From the NCBI GenBank assembly GCA_049652745.1, contig JBASEY010000048.1, forward strand, positions 1-25,461: a stretch of DNA of 25,461 bases. Reading direction: 5' to 3'. Below are positions 7,729 through 16,501 of this stretch, one piece after another; position 1 is the first letter of the stretch; each line of letters opens with the position of its first letter. The notes below the pieces were generated by a model that saw nothing but the letters and a program-made list of their open reading frames with translations, had not been told where the DNA came from and did no database searches. This stretch comes from JBASEY01 sp049652745. Lineage in GTDB: Bacteria; CSSED10-310. The position numbers were made by a program, and so were the translations under genes.

Positions 7729-9648
7729 ATGGTTTCCGAGCCTGTGCCGTTTCGTGATTTTAGCCGGGAGATTGCAGAAGGAAACCTGAATCGAGCTTTT
7801 AACTGCCTTTTTCAAGAACACCCCTTTGACAGTAAATTGTGCCTGAATAAATGGGCTAATGCTTCTAAAATATTTTTGGATATTGTTCATCGTAGAGCTT
7901 ATCATTCTAAAGAAGTGTGCAATCGGATACGTGACCGGTTAATTGCATTGAATGTCCTGACAAAACAACAAGTTGAAAAATTGCAATGTATTGATATTCC
8001 AGAACCTTGTCATCCTGGTGTCATTGTTCCATGTGTTACGGCAAATGGCGATGGAATACTTATTTACGCCGCTTCAAAAAAGACCGATGAATTTCTTGGT
8101 AACAATCTTGGCAAACGATATAAAATACTCGAGCCTGAAGCGACGTTCAAAAAAATTGTTAAAAATATTTCAATGAAATTCGAGAAGGATTTTCTTTTAT
8201 CAGATCGAGGGGAAGCTGTCTTTTACAGGTTGGTAACAGGTTTTCAAGATAACCGTTTTGTTAAATGTTGGAATTCTGCAGCGCTTAGCGCGGCATTAGC
8301 GCTTGTTTACGATGAAGCCATGATGAATATAGCAGCCGATCATAAAGATTTTCCAAAGGCTGCTACCGGTGAATTCTATGAAAACGGCTTTCACAAACCT
8401 GAAAAGGTCATAGAGAAATATAATCTGATTAAAGATGAATGTCCGGAAATCGCCTTTATTGCGATTGGAACCGGTGAACTCCCGCCCATCGAAAAGAATA
8501 ATCCCCGCTTTAAAATTTTGGCGGATATCCATGAACTTGTGTCGGAAGCATCACGTATAATTCAAGCCCACCCTCCAGATGCTGAAAGGCTGGAAAAACT
8601 GCACGATACCATCAAAGGGAGTGATGATAACGAAAATAGCTGGCGTTACGTTCTTTGGTTTGATAAGTATTATGATCTATGCGCATTACCGCCGGTCGAA
8701 ACGGAAGAAAATGAGAGTCCACTCCCACAACTCCTCCTCACTTGCTTTGCGACGGCACGCAAAGCGTTCTATTTTGACTACGCATTGAAATTTGCCGACA
8801 GAATTTCAGGGCTGATACATGACAGCCCAGAAATATTTCCGCACGGTCAATCGAACTTTTTTGCTAAATGTGCTGTTCTGCATACTGCGTTGTACCAGCA
8901 TGAAAAATCGTTGCATTACATAAAAAATACGAATTTGGATTCTATGGAGGCAAATGAGAGGAACTCGACAAGGATTCTATTTGGTGAATGTACGCTCCTG
9001 GCTGGAAAATACGCCGAAGCTCAAACATGGTTTGAAAGCATTGAACCACCTTTGAGGAATAAGGACAAGCGCCGATTGAAGATTTATCAGTATCGTCTAC
9101 GGATGAATCAGAATATTACCGAAATACCGGAAGACCTAAAATGTATACCGGTGAATTTAAAAAGCAAACAAAGTTATCTGCCATTCTTATACTATGTGAA
9201 AGCACGTTTATTCTTTCTCAATGGTCGCTATTCAGAAGTGTTGGATATCGTCAAGGAGGCAGAGTCAGCTTATTGCGACCCAACACTGTCTATCTGGCCG
9301 GGAATCTTATGGCGGCGATATGGTGGGTTGGCAGCAGAGGTCTTGAAAAATTATACCGCTGCGAAAAAATTGCTAACTCAATCTCTACCGGAAAAATACG
9401 TGGATAGATTCATTCTTAATGTGCATTCAGCCGCATCTCATCTGTTGTGGTGGAGCATGCAATTGGCTACCGATGGGTATGAAGCTGCCGGGTCACCCAA
9501 ACCAATCGCTGAACCATTGTATCACGAATTAGTTCGTCATCACTTTGAAGAGGATATAGAAACACTTGTAAATTTGTGGAATAATCGTGATTCAGTCAAA
9601 AAAATACGGGAACAAGTCGAAATCATTGTGAAAAAATCTTATGAGTAA
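7729..9648 (+). CDS. Protein with Lon-like (S16) protease domain and TPR-like repeats
   Basis: 639 residues. Residues about 95-260 read like a divergent Lon/S16 proteolytic domain: a serine in WNSAALSAALALVY (S183) at the position of Lon PSAG, then the diagnostic ATGE (212-215) followed by NG, and lysine K230 in EKVIEK at the spacing of Lon's catalytic lysine. The usual GPSAG/GGLKEK glycines are altered, so activity is uncertain. No AAA+ ATPase module is present. Residues about 330-600 are helical repeats of TPR type (LLAGKYAEAQTWFES, LFFLNGRYSEVLDIV), probably for protein recognition. The start lies 3 nt after the previous gene with a weak ribosome-binding site, and the end overlaps dinG by 8 nt. 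No CARF or SAVED sensor is evident. Confidence 0.6.
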   Translation: MVSEPVPFRDFSREIAEGNLNRAFNCLFQEHPFDSKLCLNKWANASKIFLDIVHRRAYHSKEVCNRIRDRLIALNVLTKQQVEKLQCIDIPEPCHPGVIVPCVTANGDGILIYAASKKTDEFLGNNLGKRYKILEPEATFKKIVKNISMKFEKDFLLSDRGEAVFYRLVTGFQDNRFVKCWNSAALSAALALVYDEAMMNIAADHKDFPKAATGEFYENGFHKPEKVIEKYNLIKDECPEIAFIAIGTGELPPIEKNNPRFKILADIHELVSEASRIIQAHPPDAERLEKLHDTIKGSDDNENSWRYVLWFDKYYDLCALPPVETEENESPLPQLLLTCFATARKAFYFDYALKFADRISGLIHDSPEIFPHGQSNFFAKCAVLHTALYQHEKSLHYIKNTNLDSMEANERNSTRILFGECTLLAGKYAEAQTWFESIEPPLRNKDKRRLKIYQYRLRMNQNITEIPEDLKCIPVNLKSKQSYLPFLYYVKARLFFLNGRYSEVLDIVKEAESAYCDPTLSIWPGILWRRYGGLAAEVLKNYTAAKKLLTQSLPEKYVDRFILNVHSAASHLLWWSMQLATDGYEAAGSPKPIAEPLYHELVRHHFEEDIETLVNLWNNRDSVKKIREQVEIIVKKSYE

Positions 9649-12493
9649 ATCTAAATCAACTCAACACATATTTTTTCAAGATCGGATTGTGTTTCTGGAT
9701 ATAGAAACAACAGGTTTGAATTCAGAAACTGAGAAAATTATTGAAATCGGCGCTATCGCTGTCGAAAACGATATAGTGAAAGAACGGTTTTCTACGTTGA
9801 TCAATCCTGGTAAGCCATTGCCTTTAATAATTCAGCGGTTATGCGGTTTAACAGATGCTGATCTGATAGATGCTCCAATTTTATCGGATATAACCGATGC
9901 GCTGAAGCAATTTATGGCTGATTCGCCGGTTGTGGCTCATAATTCAAATTTTGAAGCATCTTTTTTTAAATCGAATGGTCTTCCTGAACCGCTGTTGTGG
10001 TTAGACAGTCTTGTGCCGGCAACGTTGCTCAGGCCGGATCTGGATGAACATAATCTGGAACGGTTAATTTATGAGACTGATATTCGTGATCGTGAGATAC
10101 ACCGAGGACTTCAAGATGCGGAAGACACGTTTGAGGTACTTTTACGTCTTTGTCACTGTAATGCGTTGCCGCCGGATTTCTGGGCATCGATGAAACAGTT
10201 GCTTTTACCGCCTCACAACGGGTGGGTATTTTTGTTTGAACGTCTTTGCTTATTCGCTGAAGATTCGTCGTTTTTGGTGGCGACGAGAACGCATGATTCA
10301 CTGCGGGATAAAGTAAAAATAAATCAGGTTATAGCATTTGATGATTCTAATGCGCTTGATAACATCTTCGGTCCAGATGGTGTGTTGGCAGGAATAGAGG
10401 GTTTTTACCATCGACCCGGGCAATATAAGATGGCTCGCGAAGTTGCGGATACGCTTGAGACTGAGCGTATTCAAATGATTGAAGCGGGGACTGGTTCAGG
10501 CAAATCGATGGCATATCTTGTTCCGGCGGCTTTATACGCATTGAGGAATGATCAGCGTGTCGCCGTTAGCACCGAAACACGTAATTTACAGCATCAGTTG
10601 GCCAATCAGGAGTTACCTCGAATCAATAAACTGCTGGGAAATGTATTGCGTTGGGCGGTCTTGAAGGGGCGCGAAAACTATATCTGTCCTTTTCGAGTAG
10701 CAGAACGCATTAACAATATTGATCTGACAGATTCGCCTGACGATAGATTTCTATTAGCGGCTTTGAAAGCGACCTTATTTCACCCCGATGCGATAGGTGA
10801 TCTGGATCATTTCAGTTATCGTGTCATTATCCGTGCTGAGCAAGGTTTTGCTATCAAAGCATCTATACGTAACACCGGCAGACACTGTGGTCCGCATTGC
10901 CGATATGAATCGCAATGTCCTTATAATCGTGCATTGATAAAAGCGTCAAATGCCCATATTTTGGTTGTCAATCATGCGTTATCTCTTATGTGGCCTTCGC
11001 ATTATCCAGAGGTAAGTCGATTTGTTTTTGATGAAGCGCATAATCTTGAGGAGGCCGCAACATCGGTTTTCGGTGAAATAGTGACGTATGACACGCTTTC
11101 AACGTTGAAATCGATCCTTTTACATCCCCAAAACGGATGGTTTCCTCGTATGCGACGTTCACAAAAGGCGATGAAGGCTTTAGAAACGAACACTGTTTTA
11201 AACGACTTTGAAAAAGCGGCGGTTCTTGTAGAATCGTACGAAAGTCTTCTACAGGGAACGTTGGAGACTATTGAAACCAGAATAGTCGCCGAACGCCATA
11301 TTACAGAGGCTGAGATGGATGATCCAGACATAGTGTTATCGTTTGCTTTTGCGATAGATGATCGAGATAAATCAAGGCGCTTGCGAGATGGCGTTCAAGC
11401 TGTATTGAAGGATTTGACAACATTTTTTAAAGATATTCTTGAATTGTTGAATTCTGTCGCAAGCTGTTCAGCTGAATTTCCGACAGAATTGGGACATGAG
11501 ACGGATACAATAATTGATAGCTTGGCTGAAATAGCTGAATTTTTGGTACGTTTTACAGAAACGAAAAAGCATGGATATGTCTATTCTGTTCATTATGAGC
11601 ACAAGGATACCGAGTCAACGTTTGAATTGCGGGAGCAACCAATTGATGTTGCGTGGATAATGAACAGGTATATTTGGAGCAAAGTCAGCACGGCTCTTCT
11701 AACATCCGCAACGCTGACGACGGCGGAACATGGTGGAGAAGCAACGACACGTTTTTTGAAAAACCGTTTAGGGTATTACATGATTGCGAAAGAAAGACGT
11801 AAAGATGATTGTATTATCGATTCACCATTTCGTTATTCTCGGCAAATGTTGGCGGTTCAGCCAAGGAGTTTGCCGGTATTAAATTTCAACGATCCTTACC
11901 CATATTTACAGACACATCGTGAGATTATCCAGGAGGTCATTCGTTTTTTTGGTGGAAAGACACTGATATTGATGACCAGTTCAAAGCGTCAGAAAATCTT
12001 GGGCGATTGGCTTGAAAGTGACTTGGAGCCTGACCGGATAGTGGTGTTTCAACAGGGCAGTAGCAGTCGGGAAGCGCTTGTTCGTGCGAAGAAACGTGAT
12101 AAAAAATCAGTTCTGATCGGGGTAAAAAGTTTTTGGGAGGGTGTCGATATACCTGGAGAAGCGCTTCAGGTCGTCACGATAGAAAAAATACCTTTTATAC
12201 CTTTAGATGATCCATTGTTGAAAGCTCGGATGAAAGCATACGGGGGTAATTTCTGGAATGGGTTTATATATTATCGCTTACCGCTGGCTTTGATTCGTTT
12301 GCGTCAGGGTATCGGACGATTAATACGAAACGAAACCGATAGCGGCGTGGTGTTATTTTTATCAAGCCAAGTCAAGCCGAGTTATCGTGAACAGGTTAAA
12401 GCAGTTTTCCCGTCACCTTTGATAGATTGGTATGAGTGGCCGGCGATGTTTGCCAAGATTCGAGAGCGTTTTCCCTGCGAAGGAGATTCATAA
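9641..12493 (+). CDS. dinG: DinG-family helicase with N-terminal DEDDh exonuclease
   Basis: 950 residues. N-terminal DnaQ-like 3'-5' exonuclease: D20 and E22 (DIETTGL), HNSNFE at 100-105 with glutamate in place of the usual second aspartate, and H154 and D159. The helicase is XPD/DinG type: Walker A GTGSGKS (283-289), Fe-S cysteines C349, C416, C420 and C426, DEAH 464-467, and motif VI RQGIGRLIR (888-896). It is an ATP-dependent 5'-3' DNA helicase that could also act on R-loops or D-loops. Exonuclease-DinG fusions occur outside CRISPR, but here the gene lies in an operon that ends with csx3. This recalls CasDinG of type IV, which lacks this exonuclease. The start overlaps the preceding gene by 8 nt. 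Confidence 0.9.
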   Translation: MSKSKSTQHIFFQDRIVFLDIETTGLNSETEKIIEIGAIAVENDIVKERFSTLINPGKPLPLIIQRLCGLTDADLIDAPILSDITDALKQFMADSPVVAHNSNFEASFFKSNGLPEPLLWLDSLVPATLLRPDLDEHNLERLIYETDIRDREIHRGLQDAEDTFEVLLRLCHCNALPPDFWASMKQLLLPPHNGWVFLFERLCLFAEDSSFLVATRTHDSLRDKVKINQVIAFDDSNALDNIFGPDGVLAGIEGFYHRPGQYKMAREVADTLETERIQMIEAGTGSGKSMAYLVPAALYALRNDQRVAVSTETRNLQHQLANQELPRINKLLGNVLRWAVLKGRENYICPFRVAERINNIDLTDSPDDRFLLAALKATLFHPDAIGDLDHFSYRVIIRAEQGFAIKASIRNTGRHCGPHCRYESQCPYNRALIKASNAHILVVNHALSLMWPSHYPEVSRFVFDEAHNLEEAATSVFGEIVTYDTLSTLKSILLHPQNGWFPRMRRSQKAMKALETNTVLNDFEKAAVLVESYESLLQGTLETIETRIVAERHITEAEMDDPDIVLSFAFAIDDRDKSRRLRDGVQAVLKDLTTFFKDILELLNSVASCSAEFPTELGHETDTIIDSLAEIAEFLVRFTETKKHGYVYSVHYEHKDTESTFELREQPIDVAWIMNRYIWSKVSTALLTSATLTTAEHGGEATTRFLKNRLGYYMIAKERRKDDCIIDSPFRYSRQMLAVQPRSLPVLNFNDPYPYLQTHREIIQEVIRFFGGKTLILMTSSKRQKILGDWLESDLEPDRIVVFQQGSSSREALVRAKKRDKKSVLIGVKSFWEGVDIPGEALQVVTIEKIPFIPLDDPLLKARMKAYGGNFWNGFIYYRLPLALIRLRQGIGRLIRNETDSGVVLFLSSQVKPSYREQVKAVFPSPLIDWYEWPAMFAKIRERFPCEGDS

Positions 12494-12801
12494 TGTCGAT
12501 TTTGAAGTGGACCACAAAACATTACGAAGCATTTACTTTTATTGAATTTACATTAGCAACAGAGTTAATTAAACCATCCGATCTGGCTGAAACGGATTTA
12601 CCGGCTGGTTTAGAGAACCACCGTAATCTTGGCTTGATCATTTCAGGGCGTGGACCTATCTGGTTGTATGCTCATCTAGTGCACCGTGCCCATCCGTTTG
12701 CCTGGGTTGCGGTGTATGACCCGCGGCTCAATTCCAGTATTGTCGTCATGAACCATATCCCTGACGGTCCGGCAGTTGGTACGCTGGTGCCTGTCGCTTG
12801 A
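12493..12801 (+). CDS. csx3: Csx3/Crn3, cyclic tetra-adenylate ring nuclease
   Basis: 102 residues. The block IISGRGPIWLYAHLVHR (49-65) followed by VAVYDPRLNSSIVV (72-85) matches the Csx3 family core (GVVISGRGPIWL ... VAVYDPRLGAVVV). Conserved active-site candidates are H64/H67, D76, R78 and H88. Csx3 tetramers linearise cA4 with Mn2+ and so switch off type III signalling. The start at 12493 is set by GGAG upstream and a 1-nt overlap with the dinG stop (TAATG); a longer frame from 12436 would lie inside dinG and is rejected. It is the last gene of the operon and ties the sigma/Lon-like/DinG genes to cyclic-oligoadenylate control. Confidence 0.92.
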   Translation: MSILKWTTKHYEAFTFIEFTLATELIKPSDLAETDLPAGLENHRNLGLIISGRGPIWLYAHLVHRAHPFAWVAVYDPRLNSSIVVMNHIPDGPAVGTLVPVA

Positions 12802-12896
12802 TTTTTTAGAATCTGAGAGCAGACAACATTTGATTTAAATATAGAACCTGATCGCTGATAAAGTATATTGTGAAAACTAAGGATTATTGGGCATAA

Positions 12897-13985
12897 TTAA
12901 GATTCGAAAAGGCTTTCTGCTTTAAAATCATTTATTAACATCGATCTGTCAAAAATTTCGATATCCAAAGCATTAGCACGTTTTAGATGGTGATCTATGA
13001 TCGATATATCTTTTTGACTTAGGGTGATAATTCTGCTTTTTGGCGTTAAACCGAAACTCTGCTTAAGGGCTGAAATTTTATAAAGGGTTTCACCTAATAT
13101 ATTTTTATTAGTGGTGGAATCATAAACGCCCGTTTTGCATTCAAACAGATATAACGTATTATCCAGCATTGCAATAACGTCAAATTGGTTGTTGGCTCCT
13201 TTGATTTCAATATAAACATTTTGTTTTAAATATTCGTTACCGAATTCTTTCCAATTATTTATTTTATTGTAGATAAATTCTTCCAGCCACTCGCCGGACA
13301 GATAGCGAATTTCATATTTTGACAAGGAATCATTTTTTTGCGGTTTAAAAGGAGTAGTTTTGATAAATTCAAATAATTTGGGATGATCAGATTGCTTGAT
13401 ATTCTTTTTGTTACGAGACTTTCTTAATATATTTAAATATGGTTTTAGATCTTCGTAATTGGATTTGTAATATTCAAAAAATTGTTCTGTTTGATATGAA
13501 GGTGTAATTTCTCTTCTCTCGCTATTATAATTGATCCCATAGCTTTTTAGGTATTCATCAATAGTTAAACGATAGTTTATAGGTGTTTCACCTGTCTTAT
13601 CTTGAGGGAAAATGGTCATGTACGAGTTTTCTCTTATAGGTATATAAAATACTTGGTTTTTACGCTGTCTAAAATATTCATATACGCTGAGTGCCATCAT
13701 TTTGTTGCCGCCGGTTATGTTTACAAAAAACTGATCATCATCGTCAAAGTCCAGTTTTTTTAGCTCCGACTGAATATCTGAAAAAGAGTTTTGATTTACT
13801 CTTATCGTTTTACACAGGTTCATATTGTTGATTTGAGCCGCATTTATAAGATTCTCGCTTTTGTTCTTATCTTCCATAGCTTTCGTAGAAATAAACAGGT
13901 AACTATCTATTTCTGTCAGTTCTTTTATCATTAACAGATTGGGAATTGCTTGATCGCTAACTAAAGAAACCAGTATTTTTTTCAT
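12897..13985 (-). CDS. card1: Card1/Can2, CARF-domain nuclease activated by cyclic oligoadenylate
   Basis: 362 residues. The N-terminal CARF domain (about 1-150) has the family motif NITGGNKMMAL (89-99), which lines the cA4 pocket. The C-terminal PD-(D/E)xK nuclease shows E in SGEWLEEF, D269 (NQFDVIA) and E282-C-K284 (LFECKTG). On cA4 binding, family members cut single-stranded DNA and RNA or nick supercoiled DNA, giving cell dormancy. AGGAG lies 7 nt before the ATG. It is separated from the III-D operon by a terminator, so it probably has its own promoter. It converges on csx3 with 95 nt between them. It is the only intact cOA effector I can see in the locus. Confidence 0.9.
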   Translation of the reverse strand: MKKILVSLVSDQAIPNLLMIKELTEIDSYLFISTKAMEDKNKSENLINAAQINNMNLCKTIRVNQNSFSDIQSELKKLDFDDDDQFFVNITGGNKMMALSVYEYFRQRKNQVFYIPIRENSYMTIFPQDKTGETPINYRLTIDEYLKSYGINYNSERREITPSYQTEQFFEYYKSNYEDLKPYLNILRKSRNKKNIKQSDHPKLFEFIKTTPFKPQKNDSLSKYEIRYLSGEWLEEFIYNKINNWKEFGNEYLKQNVYIEIKGANNQFDVIAMLDNTLYLFECKTGVYDSTTNKNILGETLYKISALKQSFGLTPKSRIITLSQKDISIIDHHLKRANALDIEIFDRSMLINDFKAESLFES

Positions 13986-14067
13986 GTTTTCGCTCCTATT
14001 GATTCAAAAATTTTGAAGGTCTTAATTCAATCGGTTCTATCAATTCAAAATTCTTCAGTCCTTTTCT

Positions 14068-14134
14068 AAAAATCAAGCTAATCAAACAGCTTCAGGAGTA
14101 AAATTTCACTGAAACTGCTTGATTATTAGCTTGA
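14068..14134 (-). terminator. Intrinsic terminator of the III-D operon
   Basis: On the minus strand a long stem (arms at plus 14109-14134 and 14073-14095, pairing with one 3-nt bulge and two mismatches, outer bases TCAAGCTAAT/ATTAGCTTGA) is followed directly by TTTTT (plus 14068-14072). It lies downstream of the last RAMP gene and upstream of card1, so it separates the two transcription units. Confidence 0.7.
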
Positions 14135-14209
14135 GAAATTCAAATAAATGTTCTTGGCCAGGCCGACATGATTTTTATATATTCTTAGATCGGTCTATCT
14201 AGATAGGGA

Positions 14210-16501
14210 TCAATCTGGAATATTTACATTAAACTTTTCGAAAAGTGGTTTAAGATCGCCGAACACTCCTTTTTGCTGTGTCTCATATCGTGTTTTCCAC
14301 CTTTTTATATGTTCAGGATATTTTTCCACAAATTTTTCAAACAACAGCTTGGCAAGTTCAGTTTTATCCTGGGTTTCTATCCATTTTTGGAACTCTGTTG
14401 GTGCATTTTTAAGGTCAACTAGTATAAGTGGCTGTGTAGCAGCACGATCAACAAGCGCATCGAGACGGCTTTCACCTTGTTGCACGTTTGTTTGTGATCC
14501 CTGTACTTTATTATGCTTGGGTTTAGGTGCAGTAGAGCTACTGGGTTTAGGTGTAGCAGAGCTGCCTTTTGACGGGAAGCCCTTCAGCGCCAGTTTTTGC
14601 TTTATGTATCCTACAAATTGGTTATTACTTTTTTTCATGTCCAAAATCGGATATTTCAGTTCATGAGGTCGGTGTGCATTTGGATCTGCCATTTCAAGCA
14701 AGGCCTGAATTTGCGGTGTATCTTTCCAGTTTGTACCTGGGCAATATGAGTTCATTTTCTGTTCAAATGCAGTAACACATTCTTCGAGGTTGACTTTTTG
14801 ACCATCGTTTGATTGCAGCTCTGTATTTTCAATAGAAAGCGTTATTTGCCCATATCCGTATGGTTTTGCCATACCCAGACTATGGCGAGCGCCTGCACGA
14901 TCCCCCAATCGGATTGCCCATACAAGGGCGCCGAGTTCTTCGGGTCTTAGATTATGAATGGTCATATGTCCTGTAAATGAAGTACCTTCGGGCAGAGGCC
15001 TGAATGCTGTGGACACTCGTTCCTGATCTTGAGCAGGTTTAATTGGTTCAGGGGCTTGCAAACGTGTAGGATATCGCTTCCAGCCCTTGATTTTACAGCC
15101 GTTATCCATAAATGTCTGATAATCGCCTTTAATTTTTCCAGAATTATCCGTATTTTGTTCCATATAATTTGGATAGTAGGTTGGCTTTGGATTATTTAGA
15201 ATTGTCTTGACAGTATTACCTGATTTTGTGCTCGTGTCGATTATCATTGGCCTAAACCATACACGTGAGCGAAGCGCTGTTTTATCTTCTACACGTCCGA
15301 ATAGGCATTGAGCAAAATCCAACGCTTCCGTATTATGGTGCTCTTGAGGAATGGCATCGATAACACTATATGAATAGGCCAATCGATACATCATGGCAAG
15401 TCCCATAGAATCGGGATCATTAGAATTCCCCAGGTAAAAGATCGGAACACGTTCACCTTTTTGCATTTTGTTTTTCCAGTATTTCCATTCTTTATTTGGT
15501 TCTCCTGACGGTTCGCTATGTACGAAGATAAATTCATCTTTCAGTTTTTGCTTTATTGGTAAAGCGTTAGGTGAGGTGTTGAAAAACACAAATTCCATAT
15601 GCTTCTTTTTTCTGTTAGATCCAGGTCTATCAGGGCTCCATTCTGCCGTTTGCCCTGTCATTACAATTACACCTTGATTTGGTCCCTTACCAAGCTGATC
15701 AACTTCACAATAGCTAAGGGGAACTGAATGTTTACGATGAACAGTTTCACTATTGATTCTGCAATGAACTGTAAGATTTTTATGCCTGAGCCATTGTTTG
15801 TATTTATCAATGGCATTTTGCCTTTTCCAAGGGGTGAAACCATTGCCAAAATAACGTGCCAATTCATCCTGCTCAACGCGTCCGAATTCACATGGATATA
15901 GAACCCATTCACCATTACCACGGTCTTCCAACCAGCCTGCTTTTGCGCGGGGTTTATATGCTCCTGAATCACTATCAGTCAGTTTGCTGGTATAATGTTT
16001 TTGGTTATTAAGGTCTCGAATAGAGTATTTATAATTATCTACCAATGCCATTTTTGAAAACGAGGCTATTTCAACCACGTTTCGGATCATCCCTTTAATC
16101 GATGAGCCAGGAATGCCATACGGACCATTGGGATATACTCTGAAAAAGTCCAGATAGTCTGAGTCATTCAATTTTGTTTCTGGATCTTCAGGATGTGCTC
16201 CTCCATTTCTGATATATATGGGGCTCTCCGCTTTCAATTTCAATGTCAACACACCACTGATACCATTTGAAAACGGGATATCATGGGAGACTTTTTCCGT
16301 CCAAGCGTCATCAACCGATACCATATAGGCCAGTGGTACGAAATTATAGGGCGATGGTATAGCTGATTCTAGAGGTTCGGCATGGTGGAATCCACCACTA
16401 TGCTTTGGGTGTTTTCCACCACCATACTTTTGTTGTTTTCCACCACCATGCCCTTGCTGAGGGCCACTGTAATTATTGAAGTTTCTTGTGTGATCTCTCA
16501 T
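14210..16501 (-). CDS. Large Cas7-like RAMP, TIGR03986 type, type III-D subunit
   Basis: 763 residues from the start chosen here. ATG at 16501 is preceded by GGGAGG and overlaps the csx19 stop (ATGA); an upstream ATG at 16525 has no such site. The RAMP glycine loop is GIPGSSIKG (129-137) and the later GDRAGARHSLGMAKPYGYGQI is the typical C-terminal RAMP motif. The N-terminal 40 residues are a low-complexity Gly/His/Lys tail. After residue about 600 a Pro/Ser/Lys/Gln linker leads to a helical C-terminal segment of about 90 residues. The family belongs to type III effector complexes; in the III-Dv complex a large Cas7 with an insertion plays the comparable part. Last gene of the interference operon. 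Confidence 0.85.
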   Translation of the reverse strand: MRDHTRNFNNYSGPQQGHGGGKQQKYGGGKHPKHSGGFHHAEPLESAIPSPYNFVPLAYMVSVDDAWTEKVSHDIPFSNGISGVLTLKLKAESPIYIRNGGAHPEDPETKLNDSDYLDFFRVYPNGPYGIPGSSIKGMIRNVVEIASFSKMALVDNYKYSIRDLNNQKHYTSKLTDSDSGAYKPRAKAGWLEDRGNGEWVLYPCEFGRVEQDELARYFGNGFTPWKRQNAIDKYKQWLRHKNLTVHCRINSETVHRKHSVPLSYCEVDQLGKGPNQGVIVMTGQTAEWSPDRPGSNRKKKHMEFVFFNTSPNALPIKQKLKDEFIFVHSEPSGEPNKEWKYWKNKMQKGERVPIFYLGNSNDPDSMGLAMMYRLAYSYSVIDAIPQEHHNTEALDFAQCLFGRVEDKTALRSRVWFRPMIIDTSTKSGNTVKTILNNPKPTYYPNYMEQNTDNSGKIKGDYQTFMDNGCKIKGWKRYPTRLQAPEPIKPAQDQERVSTAFRPLPEGTSFTGHMTIHNLRPEELGALVWAIRLGDRAGARHSLGMAKPYGYGQITLSIENTELQSNDGQKVNLEECVTAFEQKMNSYCPGTNWKDTPQIQALLEMADPNAHRPHELKYPILDMKKSNNQFVGYIKQKLALKGFPSKGSSATPKPSSSTAPKPKHNKVQGSQTNVQQGESRLDALVDRAATQPLILVDLKNAPTEFQKWIETQDKTELAKLLFEKFVEKYPEHIKRWKTRYETQQKGVFGDLKPLFEKFNVNIPD
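16388..16459 (-). repeat. Three tandem 24-bp coding repeats
   Basis: Three 24-bp units at 16388-16411, 16412-16435 and 16436-16459 encode the tail of the large RAMP protein, roughly GHGGGKQQ, KYGGGKHP and KHSGGFHH. The units are 70-85% identical, which indicates recent in-frame expansion. The product is a basic, flexible, histidine-rich segment that could bind RNA or metal. Confidence 0.7.

Noticed and set aside
12436..12801. A longer 121-codon version of csx3 starting inside dinG.
   Set aside because: The extra residues come from the dinG C-terminus in another frame. The ATG at 12493 has GGAG upstream and a 1-nt stop-start overlap, and family length fits 102 residues.
13986..14060. Promoter for card1 upstream of its ATG.
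   Set aside because: Several TTGAAT-like strings occur in this AT-rich stretch, but none is paired with a good -10 box at 16-18 nt, so no site is called.
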